A stretch of DNA of 64,000 bases, taken from the NCBI RefSeq assembly GCF_000215745.1, contig NC_015663.1:2232001-2296000 (forward strand). The letters are read 5' to 3'. A program made the translations under genes and the position numbers. The notes under the pieces were generated by a model. It searched no databases and had not been told where the DNA came from. It worked only from the letters and a program-made list of their open reading frames with translations. The DNA is from Klebsiella aerogenes KCTC 2190. GTDB lineage: Bacteria > Pseudomonadota > Gammaproteobacteria > Enterobacterales > Enterobacteriaceae. The first letter of the stretch is position 1. Every line of letters begins with the position of its first letter. Below are positions 41,680 through 52,241 of the stretch, in pieces.

Positions 41680-41820
41680 ATGACTAAAGTACGTAATTGC
41701 GTTCTTGATGCACTTTCCATCAACGTCAACAACATCATTAGCTTGGTCGTGGGTACTTTCCCTCTGGACCCGACGGTGTCAAAAACGGCTGTCATCCTAA
41801 CCATTTTAACAGCAACATAA
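41680..41820 (+). CDS. yjjY: YjjY, 46-residue protein in the arcA leader
   Basis: A short reading frame divergent from arcA encodes MTKVRNCVLDALSINVN, then NIISLVVGTFPLDP, ending ILTILTAT. It differs from E. coli YjjY at only about one residue. No good ribosome site is seen before the ATG, and the sequence coincides with the arcA promoter and leader region, so conservation may come from the DNA or RNA rather than a protein. Function is unknown. The remaining 395 bases to lasT are AT-rich, with arcA promoters but no other gene. Confidence 0.5.
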   Translation: MTKVRNCVLDALSINVNNIISLVVGTFPLDPTVSKTAVILTILTAT

Positions 41821-42216
41821 CAGGCTAAGAGAGGCCGAACACCCAATAAAACTACGCTTCGTTGACATATATCAAGTTCAATTGTAGCACGTTAACAGTC
41901 TTGTGAAATCATTGCATCGATTTGCGACTTATCGTCACATTTCTTACACAGCTCAATTAGTTGCAACTATGAATTAATAAATGCAGTGAATCCTAAGCCT
42001 GTGGGCAAATGAAAACTGAAATATCATTGCCAAACATATGGATAAATGCGTTCTGTTAACATACTCCGTATTGGTGTCCAATGTGAACAGTTTAGTTTTT
42101 TTTAAGAGTAAGAAAGCCCATTTTTAGTGATTTTTGTTGCAGATTTGTAAATTTTCGCCGCGTAAAATGGGGGAGACCGCAGAGTCGCGCCGCGTAAGAG
42201 GATAAAGAGAAGCACA

Positions 42217-42903
42217 ATGCGTTTATCAATTATTTTGGTGGCGCCCGCCAGGGCGGAGAACGTGGGCGCGGCGGCGCGAGCGATGAAAACCATGGGATTC
42301 AGCGAATTGCGGATTGTCGATAGCGAAGCGCATCAGCAGCCCGCCGCGCGCTGGGTGGCGCATGGTTCGGGAGATATTTTAGATAATATAAAAACCTACC
42401 CGACGCTTGAGCAGGCCCTGCACGATGTCGACTTTACCGTCGCCACTACCGCCCGCAGTCGCGCGCGTTTTCACTACTACGCCACGCCGCAGCAGTTGCT
42501 ACCGCTGCTGGAAGAAAAAGCACAATGGATGAAACATACGGCGCTGGTCTTTGGCCGTGAAGATTCCGGATTAACTAACGATGAACTGGCGCTGGCCGAT
42601 GTGCTTACCGGCGTGCCGATGGTCGCCGATTATCCCTCCTTGAATCTTGGGCAATCGGTGATGGTGTATTGCTATCAGCTGAGCTCACTGCAGCAGCAGA
42701 CTGCGGTTCAGCAGACTGAAACCGACGAAAAACAACTGCAGGCGCTTCGTCAGCGGGCGCTTTCACTACTTGGACGGTTGGGGGTCGATGACGACATGAA
42801 ACTGGCCGACTGGCTACAACAGCGAATCGGGCTGTTACAGCAGCGCGACACCGCCATGCTGCATCGTTTGTTGCATGATATTGAAAAAAGTCTTCCGGAA
42901 TAA
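42217..42903 (+). CDS. lasT: LasT (YjtD), SPOUT-family RNA methyltransferase
   Basis: A 228-residue TrmH/TrmJ-like protein. It shows the N-terminal LVAPARAENVGAAARAMKTMGF motif (given in parts), the HGSGDIL stretch, and the knotted SAM site with LVFGREDSGLTN and YPSLNLGQSVMVY. The target RNA is not established. It lies upstream of thrL, as in E. coli. Confidence 0.9.
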   Translation: MRLSIILVAPARAENVGAAARAMKTMGFSELRIVDSEAHQQPAARWVAHGSGDILDNIKTYPTLEQALHDVDFTVATTARSRARFHYYATPQQLLPLLEEKAQWMKHTALVFGREDSGLTNDELALADVLTGVPMVADYPSLNLGQSVMVYCYQLSSLQQQTAVQQTETDEKQLQALRQRALSLLGRLGVDDDMKLADWLQQRIGLLQQRDTAMLHRLLHDIEKSLPE

Positions 42904-43113
42904 AATACCGTAATAAGTTTTTTTTATGGTTTTGTGTACTGATTGCAATAGCAACAGCCTGGTTATGCGGCGGAAATATCGGGGTGCTGTGGCGGAATGA
43001 TGGTGTTGGTTGAAAAGTCGCCAATTTAGAAATTCGTTGACTTAAGCAGGCAGATACTTTAACCAATATAGGCAGGACACAAGACAGATAAAAATACAGA
43101 GTACACAACATCC

Positions 43114-43182
43114 ATGAATCGCATCGGCATGATTACCACCATTATCACCACCACCATTACCACAGGTAACGGTGCGGGCTGA
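43114..43182 (+). CDS. thrL: ThrL, thr operon leader peptide
   Basis: A 22-residue peptide, [20 protein letters not shown] then AG, with eight threonines and five isoleucines. Ribosome stalling at these codons when charged Thr- or Ile-tRNA is scarce prevents formation of the downstream attenuator. It is one residue longer than the E. coli peptide. Preceded by the thr promoter region (TTGACT at 43037). Confidence 0.97.
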
Positions 43183-43201
43183 CGCGTACAGGAAACAACA
43201 G

Positions 43202-43239
43202 AAAAAAGCCCGCACCTGAACAGTGCGGGCTTTTTTTTT
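43202..43239 (+). terminator. thr attenuator
   Basis: AGCCCGCAC and GTGCGGGCT form a strong 9-bp stem with a 7-base loop, followed by nine T. It lies 20 bases after thrL and 25 before thrA, the classical leader-peptide-controlled terminator. Confidence 0.96.
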
Positions 43240-43264
43240 GACAAGAGATCAAGGGGTAAGAACC

Positions 43265-45727
43265 ATGCGAGTGTTGAAGTTCGGCGGTACATCAGTGGCA
43301 AATGCAGAACGCTTTCTGCGAGTTGCCGATATTCTGGAGAGCAATGCCAGGCAGGGGCAGGTTGCGACCGTGCTGTCTGCCCCGGCGAAAATTACTAACC
43401 ATCTGGTCGCGATGATTGAAAAAACTATCAGCGGCCAGGACGCTCTGACCAATATCGCCGACGCCGAACGCATCTTTGCCGACCTGCTGCAGGGACTGGC
43501 CGACATGCAGCCAGGCTTCCCGCTCGCACAGCTGAAAACCTTCGTTGATCAGGAATTTGCGCAGATTAAACACGTCCTGCACGGTATCAGTCTGCTGGGC
43601 CAGTGCCCGGACGGCGTTAACGCCTCGTTGATCTGTCGCGGTGAAAAGCTCTCTATCGCTATCATGGCGGCGCTACTGGAAGCGCGCGGTCATAAGGTCA
43701 GCGTGATTAACCCGGTCGAAAAACTGCTGGCCGTCGGCCACTACCTTGAATCCACTGTCGATATTACTGAATCCACTCGCCGTATCGCCGCCAGCCAAAT
43801 CCCGGCAGACCACATGGTGCTGATGGCCGGTTTTACCGCCGGCAATGAAAAGGGTGAACTGGTGGTGCTGGGGCGTAATGGCTCTGACTATTCCGCAGCC
43901 GTGCTGGCCGCCTGTATGCGCGCTGACTGCTGCGAAATCTGGACCGACGTCGATGGCGTTTATACCTGCGATCCGCGTCAGGTACCGGATGCGCGCCTGT
44001 TGAAATCCATGTCTTATCAGGAAGCGATGGAGCTTTCCTATTTTGGCGCTAAGGTGCTGCACCCGCGCACCATCGCGCCCATCGCCCAGTTCCAGATCCC
44101 ATGCCTGATTAAAAATACCGGTAATCCGCAGGCGCCGGGAACGCTTATCGGCGCCAGCCTTGATGAAGACGGCCTGCCGGTAAAAGGGATCTCGAATCTC
44201 AACAATATGGCGATGTTCAACGTTTCCGGGCCAGGAATGAAGGGCATGGTTGGCATGGCGGCGCGCGTCTTTGCCACCATGTCCCGCGCCGGTATCTCTG
44301 TGGTGCTGATTACCCAATCCTCTTCGGAATACAGCATCAGCTTCTGCGTGCCGCAAAGCGACTGCGCTCGCGCGAAGCGGGTGATGGAAGATGAATTTTA
44401 TCTCGAATTGAAAGAAGGTCTGCTGGAGCCGTTGTCAATCATGGAGCGGCTGGCGATCATCTCCGTCGTGGGTGATGGGATGCGTACGCTGCGCGGTATC
44501 TCGGCGAAATTCTTCGCCGCGCTGGCGCGCGCCAATATTAATATCGTGGCGATTGCCCAGGGCTCTTCCGAGCGTTCAATTTCGGTGGTCGTCAGCAATG
44601 ATGATGCGACTACCGGCGTGCGCGTGACGCATCAGATGCTGTTTAACACCGACCAGGTTATTGAAGTCTTCGTGATTGGCGTCGGCGGCGTCGGCGGCGC
44701 GTTAATCGAACAGATTAAACGCCAGCAGAGCTGGTTGAAGGGCAAGCATATCGATCTGCGCGTATGCGGCGTCGCCAATTCGCAGGCGCTGCTGACCAAC
44801 GTCCATGGTTTGAATCTGGAAAACTGGCGTGGCGAACTCGCGGAAGCGAAAGAACCCTTTAATCTGGGCCGTTTAATCCGCCTGGTGAAGGAGTATCACC
44901 TGCTGAACCCGGTTATCGTTGACTGTACCTCCAGCCAGGCGGTAGCCGACCAGTACGCTGACTTCCTGCGTGAAGGTTTCCACGTGGTGACGCCGAATAA
45001 AAAGGCCAACACCTCTTCACTGGATTACTATCACCAGTTACGCCACGCCGCCAGCAGCTCGCGGCGCAAATTCCTCTACGACACCAACGTCGGCGCGGGT
45101 CTTCCGGTCATTGAAAACCTGCAGAACCTGCTGAATGCCGGCGATGAACTGCTGCACTTCTCCGGGATCCTGTCTGGTTCGCTTTCATTCATTTTTGGTA
45201 AGCTGGATGAGGGTATGAGCCTCTCGGAAGCCACTAAACTGGCGCGTGAGATGGGCTATACCGAACCGGATCCGCGCGACGATCTTTCCGGCGTGGATGT
45301 GGCGCGCAAGCTGCTGATCCTTGCCCGCGAAACCGGGCGCGAGCTGGAGCTCTCGGATATTATCGTTGAGCCTGCGCTGCCTGCCGATTTTGATGCCAGC
45401 GGCGATGTCGAAAGCTTTATGGCGCGCCTGCCGACGCTTGACGATCAATTCGCCGCGCGGGTTGCTAAAGCGCGCGACGAGGGTAAAGTTTTACGTTACG
45501 TTGGCAATATTGAAGAAGATGGCGTCTGCCGGGTGAAAATCGCCGAAGTGGACGGTAACGATCCGCTGTATAAGGTGAAGAACGGCGAGAACGCGCTGGC
45601 GTTTTACAGCCACTATTATCAGCCGCTGCCGCTGGTGCTGCGCGGCTATGGCGCGGGTAACGACGTAACCGCGGCTGGTGTGTTCGCCGACCTGCTGCGT
45701 ACCCTGTCATGGAAGTTAGGAGTTTAA
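43265..45727 (+). CDS. thrA: ThrA, aspartokinase I - homoserine dehydrogenase I
   Basis: An 820-residue bifunctional enzyme for the first and third steps of threonine synthesis. Aspartokinase (1-249) has [13 protein letters not shown]; two ACT-type regulatory domains (about 320-460) bind threonine; homoserine dehydrogenase (about 465-820) has the NAD(P) site [10 protein letters not shown] and the catalytic region with [17 protein letters not shown]. The ATG at 43265 gives the exact E. coli length. thrB follows after 1 base. Confidence 0.98.
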   Translation: MRVLKFGGTSVANAERFLRVADILESNARQGQVATVLSAPAKITNHLVAMIEKTISGQDALTNIADAERIFADLLQGLADMQPGFPLAQLKTFVDQEFAQIKHVLHGISLLGQCPDGVNASLICRGEKLSIAIMAALLEARGHKVSVINPVEKLLAVGHYLESTVDITESTRRIAASQIPADHMVLMAGFTAGNEKGELVVLGRNGSDYSAAVLAACMRADCCEIWTDVDGVYTCDPRQVPDARLLKSMSYQEAMELSYFGAKVLHPRTIAPIAQFQIPCLIKNTGNPQAPGTLIGASLDEDGLPVKGISNLNNMAMFNVSGPGMKGMVGMAARVFATMSRAGISVVLITQSSSEYSISFCVPQSDCARAKRVMEDEFYLELKEGLLEPLSIMERLAIISVVGDGMRTLRGISAKFFAALARANINIVAIAQGSSERSISVVVSNDDATTGVRVTHQMLFNTDQVIEVFVIGVGGVGGALIEQIKRQQSWLKGKHIDLRVCGVANSQALLTNVHGLNLENWRGELAEAKEPFNLGRLIRLVKEYHLLNPVIVDCTSSQAVADQYADFLREGFHVVTPNKKANTSSLDYYHQLRHAASSSRRKFLYDTNVGAGLPVIENLQNLLNAGDELLHFSGILSGSLSFIFGKLDEGMSLSEATKLAREMGYTEPDPRDDLSGVDVARKLLILARETGRELELSDIIVEPALPADFDASGDVESFMARLPTLDDQFAARVAKARDEGKVLRYVGNIEEDGVCRVKIAEVDGNDPLYKVKNGENALAFYSHYYQPLPLVLRGYGAGNDVTAAGVFADLLRTLSWKLGV

Positions 45728-45728
45728 G

Positions 45729-46658
45729 ATGGTCAAAGTATACGCCCCGGCTTCCAGTGCCAATATGAGCGTCGGGTTTGATGTGCTGGGGGCCGCGGTG
45801 ACGCCGGTCGACGGCACGTTGCTGGGTGATAACGTCTCGGTAGAGGCGGCGGCGGAGTTTAGCCTGCGTAACGTAGGCCGCTTTGCCGGCAAATTACCGT
45901 CGGCGCCGCAGGAAAATATCGTTTATCAATGCTGGGAAGCCTTTTGCCGCGAGATCGGTAAGACGGTTCCGGTGGCGATGACCCTGGAAAAGAATATGCC
46001 GATTGGCTCGGGCCTTGGCTCCAGCGCCTGTTCGGTGGTCGCCGCGCTGGTGGCGATGAACGAACACTGCGGCAAGCCGCTGAATGAAAACCGGATGCTG
46101 GCGCTGATGGGCGAGATGGAAGGGCGCATCTCCGGCAGCGTTCACTATGATAACGTGGCGCCATGCTATCTTGGCGGTATGCAGCTGATGATTGAAGAGC
46201 ACGGCATCATCAGCCAGCAGATCCCGGGTTTTGATGAATGGTTGTGGGTGCTGGCCTATCCGGGCATTAAGGTCTCTACCGCCGAAGCGCGCGCGATTCT
46301 TCCGGCGCAGTATCGTCGTCAGGATTGCATCGCCCATGGTCGCCATCTGGCAGGGTTTATTCACGCCTGCTATAGCCGTCAGCCGCAGTTGGCGGCAAAG
46401 TTAATGAAAGATGTTATTGCCGAACCGTACCGCACCAAACTGCTGCCGGGCTTCAGCGAAGCGCGTCAGGCGGCGATGGAAATCGGCGCGCAGGCTTGCG
46501 GTATTTCCGGCTCCGGCCCGACGCTGTTCGCGTTGTGCGATAAACCGGACACCGCGCAGCGCGTCGCCGACTGGCTGGCCGCGCATTATCTGCAAAATCA
46601 GGAAGGCTTCGTTCATATTTGCCGGCTGGACACGGCGGGCGCTCGAGTAGTGGGATAA
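45729..46658 (+). CDS. thrB: ThrB, homoserine kinase
   Basis: A 309-residue GHMP kinase that phosphorylates homoserine with ATP. The phosphate-binding [15 protein letters not shown] is near residue 90-104, motif 1 is [12 protein letters not shown] near 6-17, and motif 3 [12 protein letters not shown] lies near 258-269. Tightly packed in thrABC, 1 base from thrA and 3 bases from thrC. Confidence 0.98.
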   Translation: MVKVYAPASSANMSVGFDVLGAAVTPVDGTLLGDNVSVEAAAEFSLRNVGRFAGKLPSAPQENIVYQCWEAFCREIGKTVPVAMTLEKNMPIGSGLGSSACSVVAALVAMNEHCGKPLNENRMLALMGEMEGRISGSVHYDNVAPCYLGGMQLMIEEHGIISQQIPGFDEWLWVLAYPGIKVSTAEARAILPAQYRRQDCIAHGRHLAGFIHACYSRQPQLAAKLMKDVIAEPYRTKLLPGFSEARQAAMEIGAQACGISGSGPTLFALCDKPDTAQRVADWLAAHYLQNQEGFVHICRLDTAGARVVG

Positions 46659-46661
46659 GTG

Positions 46662-47942
46662 ATGAAACTGTATAACTTAAAAGATCATAACGAACAGGTC
46701 AGCTTTGCGCAGGCCGTGACGCAAGGGCTTGGCAAACAACAGGGGCTGTTCTTTCCGCACGATTTGCCGGAATTCAATCTGACCGAAATCGACGAAATGC
46801 TGGAGCAGGATTTCGTGACCCGCAGCGCGAAAATCCTGTCGGCCTTTATTGGCGATGAGATCCCGCAGAATGAACTGCAGGCCCGCGTAGCTTCGGCGTT
46901 CGCCTTCCCGGCGCCGGTCACTCAAGTACAGGATGATGTCGGCTGCCTGGAGCTGTTCCACGGCCCGACCCTGGCGTTTAAAGATTTTGGCGGCCGTTTT
47001 ATGGCCCAGATGCTGACGCATATCGCAGGCGATAAGCCGGTGACGATCCTGACCGCGACCTCCGGCGACACCGGCGCGGCCGTGGCGCATGCCTTCTACG
47101 GCCTGCCGAACGTCAAAGTAGTTATCCTCTATCCGCGCGGTAAGATTAGCCCGCTGCAGGAGAAGCTGTTCTGCACCCTGGGCGGCAACATCGAAACCGT
47201 GGCGATTGACGGTGATTTCGACGCCTGTCAGGCGCTGGTTAAGCAGGCGTTTGACGATGAAGAGCTGAAGGTCGCGCTTGGTCTCAACTCCGCCAACTCT
47301 ATTAATATCAGTCGTCTGCTGGCGCAGATCTGCTACTACTTCGAGGCGGTCGCGCAGCTGCCGCAGGAGGCCCGTAACCAGCTGGTGGTGTCGGTGCCAA
47401 GCGGCAACTTCGGCGATCTCACCGCCGGCCTGCTGGCGAAATCGCTGGGGCTGCCGATTAAGCGTTTTATTGCCGCTACCAACGCCAACGATACCGTGCC
47501 GCGCTTCCTGCAGGATGGCAACTGGGCGCCGAAGGCGACGCAGGCGACCCTGTCTAACGCCATGGACGTCAGCCAACCGAACAACTGGCCGCGCGTGGAA
47601 GAGCTGTTCCGCCGCAAAATCTGGCGTCTTAATGAGCTGGGATACGCCGCGGTTGATGATGAAACCACCAAAGCAACCATGCGTGAACTGAAATCCATCG
47701 GCTACACCTCTGAACCGCATGCGGCGATTGCTTATCGCGCGCTGCGCGACCAATTGCAACCGGGCGAGTACGGGTTATTCCTCGGTACCGCGCATCCGGC
47801 GAAATTCAAAGAGAGCGTAGAAGAGATTCTGCAGGAGACGCTGCCGCTGCCGAAAGAACTGGCTGACCGCGCCGACCTGCCGCTGCTGTCGCATAATCTG
47901 CCGGCTGATTTCGCCGCGCTGCGTAAGCTGATGATGGGCTAA
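46662..47942 (+). CDS. threonine synthase thrC: ThrC, threonine synthase
   Basis: PLP enzyme of 426 residues that converts O-phosphohomoserine to threonine. The PLP lysine is Lys107 in TLAFKDFGG, and the phosphate-binding stretch ATSGDTGAAVAHAF lies near 128-141. The ATG at 46662 is preferred over a GTG three bases earlier because it gives the E. coli N terminus. The C terminus ends KLMMG, two residues shorter than E. coli. Followed by the operon terminator. Confidence 0.97.
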   Translation: MKLYNLKDHNEQVSFAQAVTQGLGKQQGLFFPHDLPEFNLTEIDEMLEQDFVTRSAKILSAFIGDEIPQNELQARVASAFAFPAPVTQVQDDVGCLELFHGPTLAFKDFGGRFMAQMLTHIAGDKPVTILTATSGDTGAAVAHAFYGLPNVKVVILYPRGKISPLQEKLFCTLGGNIETVAIDGDFDACQALVKQAFDDEELKVALGLNSANSINISRLLAQICYYFEAVAQLPQEARNQLVVSVPSGNFGDLTAGLLAKSLGLPIKRFIAATNANDTVPRFLQDGNWAPKATQATLSNAMDVSQPNNWPRVEELFRRKIWRLNELGYAAVDDETTKATMRELKSIGYTSEPHAAIAYRALRDQLQPGEYGLFLGTAHPAKFKESVEEILQETLPLPKELADRADLPLLSHNLPADFAALRKLMMG

Positions 47943-47954
47943 TTAAGACTGAAA

Positions 47955-47995
47955 ACACCCCTGTCGCTTACCGGACAGGGGTGTCGTCGTTTTTA
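47955..47995 (+). terminator. thr operon terminator
   Basis: An 11-bp perfect stem, ACACCCCTGTC with GACAGGGGTGT, has an 8-base loop and is followed by CGTCGTTTTT. It overlaps the stop codon of the convergent yaaA. Confidence 0.9.
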
Positions 47996-48766
47996 CTGCT
48001 CGTGGCGCTTAAACACCAGTTCGCCTTTCTCCGATGCTTCCCCATCAAAGAAATAGCCTTCGCTATTAAACGCCTGCAGCTGCTCCGGCCTGGTTAAACG
48101 GTTTTCAATGATGTAGCGGCTCATCAGACCGCGCGCTTTTTTGGCATAGAAGCTGATCACCTTGAATTTGCCGTTTTTCTCATCGAGGAACACCGGCTTA
48201 ATCAATTGGCCCCGCAATTTTTTCGGTTTGACCGATTTAAAATACTCATCGGACGCCAGGTTGATGACGATATCGTCGCCCTGGGCCTGCAGCGCCTGAT
48301 TGAGCTTATCGGTGATGATATCGCCCCAGAAATGATACAAATCTTTGCCCTGCGGATTTTCCAGCTTAATACCCATCTCCAGACGGTAGGGCTGCATCAG
48401 ATCCAACGGGCGTAATACGCCGTAAAGGCCGGAAAGCATGCGCAGATGCTGCTGGGCAAAATCGAAATCCGCTTCGCTAAAGGTTTCGGCCTGCAGACCG
48501 GTATAAACGTCGCCTTTGAACGCCAGTATCGCCTGACGGGCATTTTGCGGGGTAAAGTCCGGATGCCAGTCGTGAAAACGGGTGGCGTTGAGATCGGCCA
48601 GCTTATCGCTGATGCTCATCAGCTTACCGATTTGCGGCGCTGCCAGCTTACGGGCGATACCGATAAGCTGTTGAGAATGCTCCAGGAGTTCGGGCTGGGT
48701 ATAGCGCGTCGTTGCCAGCGGGCTTTGATAATCGAGCGTTTTAGCAGGTGAAATCAGAATCAGCAT
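47993..48766 (-). CDS. yaaA: YaaA, peroxide stress protein
   Basis: A 257-residue DUF328/UPF0246 protein that lowers intracellular free iron during peroxide stress in E. coli and binds DNA. Family motifs ISPAKTLDY at the N terminus, [19 protein letters not shown] near 113-131, and [11 protein letters not shown] near 168-178 are complete. It is convergent with thrC. Confidence 0.95.
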   Translation of the reverse strand: MLILISPAKTLDYQSPLATTRYTQPELLEHSQQLIGIARKLAAPQIGKLMSISDKLADLNATRFHDWHPDFTPQNARQAILAFKGDVYTGLQAETFSEADFDFAQQHLRMLSGLYGVLRPLDLMQPYRLEMGIKLENPQGKDLYHFWGDIITDKLNQALQAQGDDIVINLASDEYFKSVKPKKLRGQLIKPVFLDEKNGKFKVISFYAKKARGLMSRYIIENRLTRPEQLQAFNSEGYFFDGEASEKGELVFKRHEQ

Positions 48767-48843
48767 ATCCAGTCCTTGCAGGGAATTTCGACGAATTTTA
48801 ACAAAAAAAGAGTACGATGGGATCGATTGCTGCGATTACCGCG

Positions 48844-50274
48844 CTATTCACGCGGTATCTCATCCCAGGCGCCGGGTGCCAGATGTTGCTGAATTTCCGG
48901 ATAGCGAGCGGGGTCGAAGACCGGTTGCACGCCGAGTTTGCGCTGGCGCAGATAATCGCTGGCGAGGATCCGAACCGTTGGCGACAGCAGCAAAATCGCC
49001 GTTAAGTTGGTGATCGCCATTAGCGCCATAATAATATCCGCCAGTTGCCAGACCACCGGAAGACTCACCAGGGTGCCTGTCAGTACCATCAACACGGTGA
49101 TAACCCGGAGCGTCCAGATATGTAGCGGCTTATTGAGACGCAGGAAGATCAGATTGTTTTCGGCATAAATATAATTGGCGACAATCGAACTGAAAGCGAA
49201 GAACAGTAGCACGGCAGCCACCAATCCCGGTCCCCAACTGCCAATAAGATCGCCCATCGCGTGCTGCATGGTTTGAATACCGCTGACCGCACTGTCGCGG
49301 TTTTCGCGCGGCGCCAGCATGATAATGACCGCGCTGGCGGTACAGATAACAATGGTATCAATAAAGACGCCAATCATCTGTACGATGCCCTGCGCCGCGG
49401 GATGCGGAGGCCATGATGCAGCGGCAGCGGCAGCATTTGGCGTTGAGCCCATGCCTGCTTCGTTGGAAAACATCCCGCGCTGGAAACCGCCGGTAAGCGC
49501 CTGGCTGATGGTATAACCCACCGCGCCCGCCGCCGCTTCCTGCCAGCCAAAAGCGCAGCGGAAGATGGTTTCAAAAACCGCCGGCAGGGCGGCGAAGTGC
49601 CAGAGGCCAATCAACAGACTGGCGCCCACCCATATCAGAGCCATAAGCGGCACAAACCACTGCATCAATCGCGCTACGCCGCGTAGACCGCGGACGATAA
49701 TCAACAGTGTTGCGGCAGCCAGCGCGGCGCCGACGGCGACCATCGGCAAATCGAAGGCATAGGCCATGGCGTGCGCCACCGAGTTGGCCTGCACGGTATT
49801 AAAAATCACCCCATAGGCCAGCAGAAGCAGAATTGAGAAGACCACGCCCATCCAGCGCATCTCGAGGCCGCGGGCCATATACCACGCCGGGCCGCCGCGA
49901 AACTGGCCTTCGCCATCGCGCTCTTTGTACAGTTGGGCAAGCGAACATTCGGCGAAGCTACTGGCCATGCCGAGTAGTGCGGAGACCCACATCCAGAACA
50001 CGGCGCCTGGGCCGCCGGCGGCAATCGCTAACGCCACGCCCGCCAGATTACCGCTGCCGACGCGAGCCGCCAGGCTGGTGCACAGCGCCTGAAAAGACGT
50101 TAATCCGCCGGGCTGCGGGCGAAGGCTTTTTTTAAGACTTTTGCCAAACTGGCGAATATAACGGAACTGAATAAACTCCGTTCGCCATGTGAACCAAATA
50201 CCGGCGCCCAGTAACAGGTAAATCATTACCGAGCCCCAGAGTATTTCATTGATAAACGAGAGAAAATCAGGCAT
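48844..50274 (-). CDS. yaaJ: YaaJ, AGCS-family amino acid:cation symporter
   Basis: A 476-residue sodium-coupled alanine/glycine-type symporter with about ten membrane helices. The family signature QRGMFSNEAGMGSTPNAAA near residue 258-276 and the earlier SLAARVGSGNLAGVALAI near 67-84 (in parts) are intact. Substrate is inferred from the family. Divergent from talB. Confidence 0.93.
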   Translation of the reverse strand: MPDFLSFINEILWGSVMIYLLLGAGIWFTWRTEFIQFRYIRQFGKSLKKSLRPQPGGLTSFQALCTSLAARVGSGNLAGVALAIAAGGPGAVFWMWVSALLGMASSFAECSLAQLYKERDGEGQFRGGPAWYMARGLEMRWMGVVFSILLLLAYGVIFNTVQANSVAHAMAYAFDLPMVAVGAALAAATLLIIVRGLRGVARLMQWFVPLMALIWVGASLLIGLWHFAALPAVFETIFRCAFGWQEAAAGAVGYTISQALTGGFQRGMFSNEAGMGSTPNAAAAAASWPPHPAAQGIVQMIGVFIDTIVICTASAVIIMLAPRENRDSAVSGIQTMQHAMGDLIGSWGPGLVAAVLLFFAFSSIVANYIYAENNLIFLRLNKPLHIWTLRVITVLMVLTGTLVSLPVVWQLADIIMALMAITNLTAILLLSPTVRILASDYLRQRKLGVQPVFDPARYPEIQQHLAPGAWDEIPRE

Positions 50275-50476
50275 TAAACGTCCTCTTGTCCATGCCGGCG
50301 CGCGGTGTAAGCGCTACCACTCCGGTGACAATCCTTTAGCATTCAGATAATTAATATGTCGAGTTTATCACACTCTGCGCTCTTGCATTGTCGGCGGTTG
50401 CGCTGACCCTATGGCGTGTTATCATCTTGGCAGACCGGTTACATCCCCTTAACTGCTGTTTAAGAGAAACACTATC

Positions 50477-51430
50477 ATGACGGATAAATTGACTTCTCTG
50501 CGTCAGTACACCACTGTCGTAGCTGACACCGGAGATATCGCGGCAATGAAGCTGTATCAGCCTCAGGATGCCACCACCAACCCTTCTTTGATCCTCGGCG
50601 CGGCTCAGATCCCTGAGTACCGTAAGCTGATTGACGACGCTGTTGCCTGGGCTCGCGGCCAGAGCAGCGATCGCGCGCAGCAGATTATCGATGCTTCCGA
50701 CAAACTGGCGGTGAACATCGGTCTCGAAATCCTTAAACTGATCCCGGGCCGTATTTCTACCGAAGTTGATGCCCGTTTGTCCTATGACACCGACGCCTCT
50801 ATCGCGAAAGCGAAACGCCTGATCAAACTGTATAACGATGCCGGTATCGGCAACGATCGTATCCTGATCAAACTGGCTTCCACCTGGCAGGGCATTCGCG
50901 CCGCTGAGCAGCTGGAAAAAGAAGGCATCAACTGTAACCTGACCCTGCTGTTCTCCTTCGCTCAGGCTCGCGCTTGCGCCGAAGCGGGCGTCTTCCTGAT
51001 TTCTCCGTTCGTTGGCCGTATCCTCGACTGGTACAAAGCGAACACGGATAAGAAAGAGTACGCGCCGGCAGAAGATCCGGGCGTGGTTTCCGTTAGCGAA
51101 ATCTACGAGTACTACAAGCAGCACGGCTATGAAACCGTCGTGATGGGCGCAAGCTTCCGTAACGTTGGCGAAATCCTTGAGCTGGCCGGTTGCGACCGTC
51201 TGACCATCGCCCCTGCGCTGCTGAAAGAGCTGGCGGAAAGCGAAGGCGCTGTCGAACGTAAACTGGCGTTCAGCGGCGAAGTGAAAGCGCGTCCGGAACG
51301 CATTACTGAATCCCAGTTCCTGTGGCAGCACAACCAGGATCCGATGGCGGTAGACAAACTGGCGGAAGGTATCCGTAAGTTTGCCATCGACCAGGAAAAA
51401 CTGGAAAAAATGATCGGCGACCTGCTGTAA
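50477..51430 (+). CDS. talB: TalB, transaldolase B
   Basis: A 317-residue pentose-phosphate enzyme moving a dihydroxyacetone unit between sugar phosphates. The Schiff-base lysine is Lys132 in ILIKLAST, with [10 protein letters not shown] at 31-40. The codon choice (CTG, CGT, GAA, AAA) is strongly biased, as in highly expressed genes. It ends in a good hairpin. Confidence 0.98.
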   Translation: MTDKLTSLRQYTTVVADTGDIAAMKLYQPQDATTNPSLILGAAQIPEYRKLIDDAVAWARGQSSDRAQQIIDASDKLAVNIGLEILKLIPGRISTEVDARLSYDTDASIAKAKRLIKLYNDAGIGNDRILIKLASTWQGIRAAEQLEKEGINCNLTLLFSFAQARACAEAGVFLISPFVGRILDWYKANTDKKEYAPAEDPGVVSVSEIYEYYKQHGYETVVMGASFRNVGEILELAGCDRLTIAPALLKELAESEGAVERKLAFSGEVKARPERITESQFLWQHNQDPMAVDKLAEGIRKFAIDQEKLEKMIGDLL

Positions 51431-51437
51431 TCATCCC

Positions 51438-51471
51438 AGCGTGACCGGGCTACCGGTCACGCTACTTCTTT
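51438..51471 (+). terminator. talB terminator
   Basis: An 11-bp perfect stem, AGCGTGACCGG with CCGGTCACGCT, has a 4-base loop and is followed by ACTTCTTTT, 7 bases after the talB stop. Confidence 0.85.
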
Positions 51472-51540
51472 TGAATCCTGTCTGTAATTCTCTCCAGCGT
51501 GTATCATTCCGCTTAATTGCACTATTTGAACGGAATGAAT

Positions 51541-52128
51541 ATGAATAAATTACGCATCGGCTTAGTTTCTATTTCTGACCGCGCCTCCAGCGGCGTTTAC
51601 CAGGACAAAGGTATTCCTGCGTTGGAAGAGTGGCTGGCGCGTGCGCTGACAACGCCCTTTGAACTGCAAACTCGCCTGATCCCTGATGAACAGCCCATCA
51701 TTGAACAAACGCTGTGCGAGCTGGTAGACGAGATGGGCTGTCATCTGGTGTTGACCACCGGCGGCACCGGCCCGGCGCGCCGTGATGTGACGCCGGACGC
51801 AACTTTAGCGATTGCCGATCGCGTCATGCCCGGTTTCGGCGAGCAAATGCGCCAGGTTAGCCTACACTTTGTGCCGACGGCTATCCTCTCCCGGCAGGTT
51901 GGCGTCATCCGCAAGCAGGCGCTGATCCTCAACCTGCCTGGCCAGCCGAAAGCGATTCAGGAGACTCTCGAAGGAGTCAAAGACGCGGACGGTAAGGTGC
52001 TGGTGCATGGTGTCTTTGCAAGTGTACCTTATTGTGTACAGTTGCTTGAGGGGCCGTATGTGGAGACGGAAGCGAGCGTTGTAGCAGCTTTTCGCCCGAA
52101 AAGTGCACGACGTGAAACTTTATCCTGA
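51541..52128 (+). CDS. mog: Mog (MogA), molybdopterin adenylyltransferase
   Basis: A 195-residue trimeric enzyme that adenylates molybdopterin before molybdate insertion. The binding motif TTGGTGPARRDVTPD near residue 74-88 and the catalytic DRASSGVYQDKG near 13-24 are present. The ATG at 51541 gives the E. coli N terminus. It follows talB, as in E. coli. Confidence 0.96.
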   Translation: MNKLRIGLVSISDRASSGVYQDKGIPALEEWLARALTTPFELQTRLIPDEQPIIEQTLCELVDEMGCHLVLTTGGTGPARRDVTPDATLAIADRVMPGFGEQMRQVSLHFVPTAILSRQVGVIRKQALILNLPGQPKAIQETLEGVKDADGKVLVHGVFASVPYCVQLLEGPYVETEASVVAAFRPKSARRETLS

Positions 52129-52241
52129 ATTTAATGCATTGCTGATATAACCTGCATCGCCGGTGGTGTGCTGTTTTATTTACGGTATAGTGTTTTTTAC
52201 TTTACACATTGCGTAATATTACTGCGGACGAAGCGCCAGTT

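Noticed and set aside
46677..47759. 360-codon minus-strand frame under thrC
   Set aside because: No start signal or known motif; antisense shadow of thrC.
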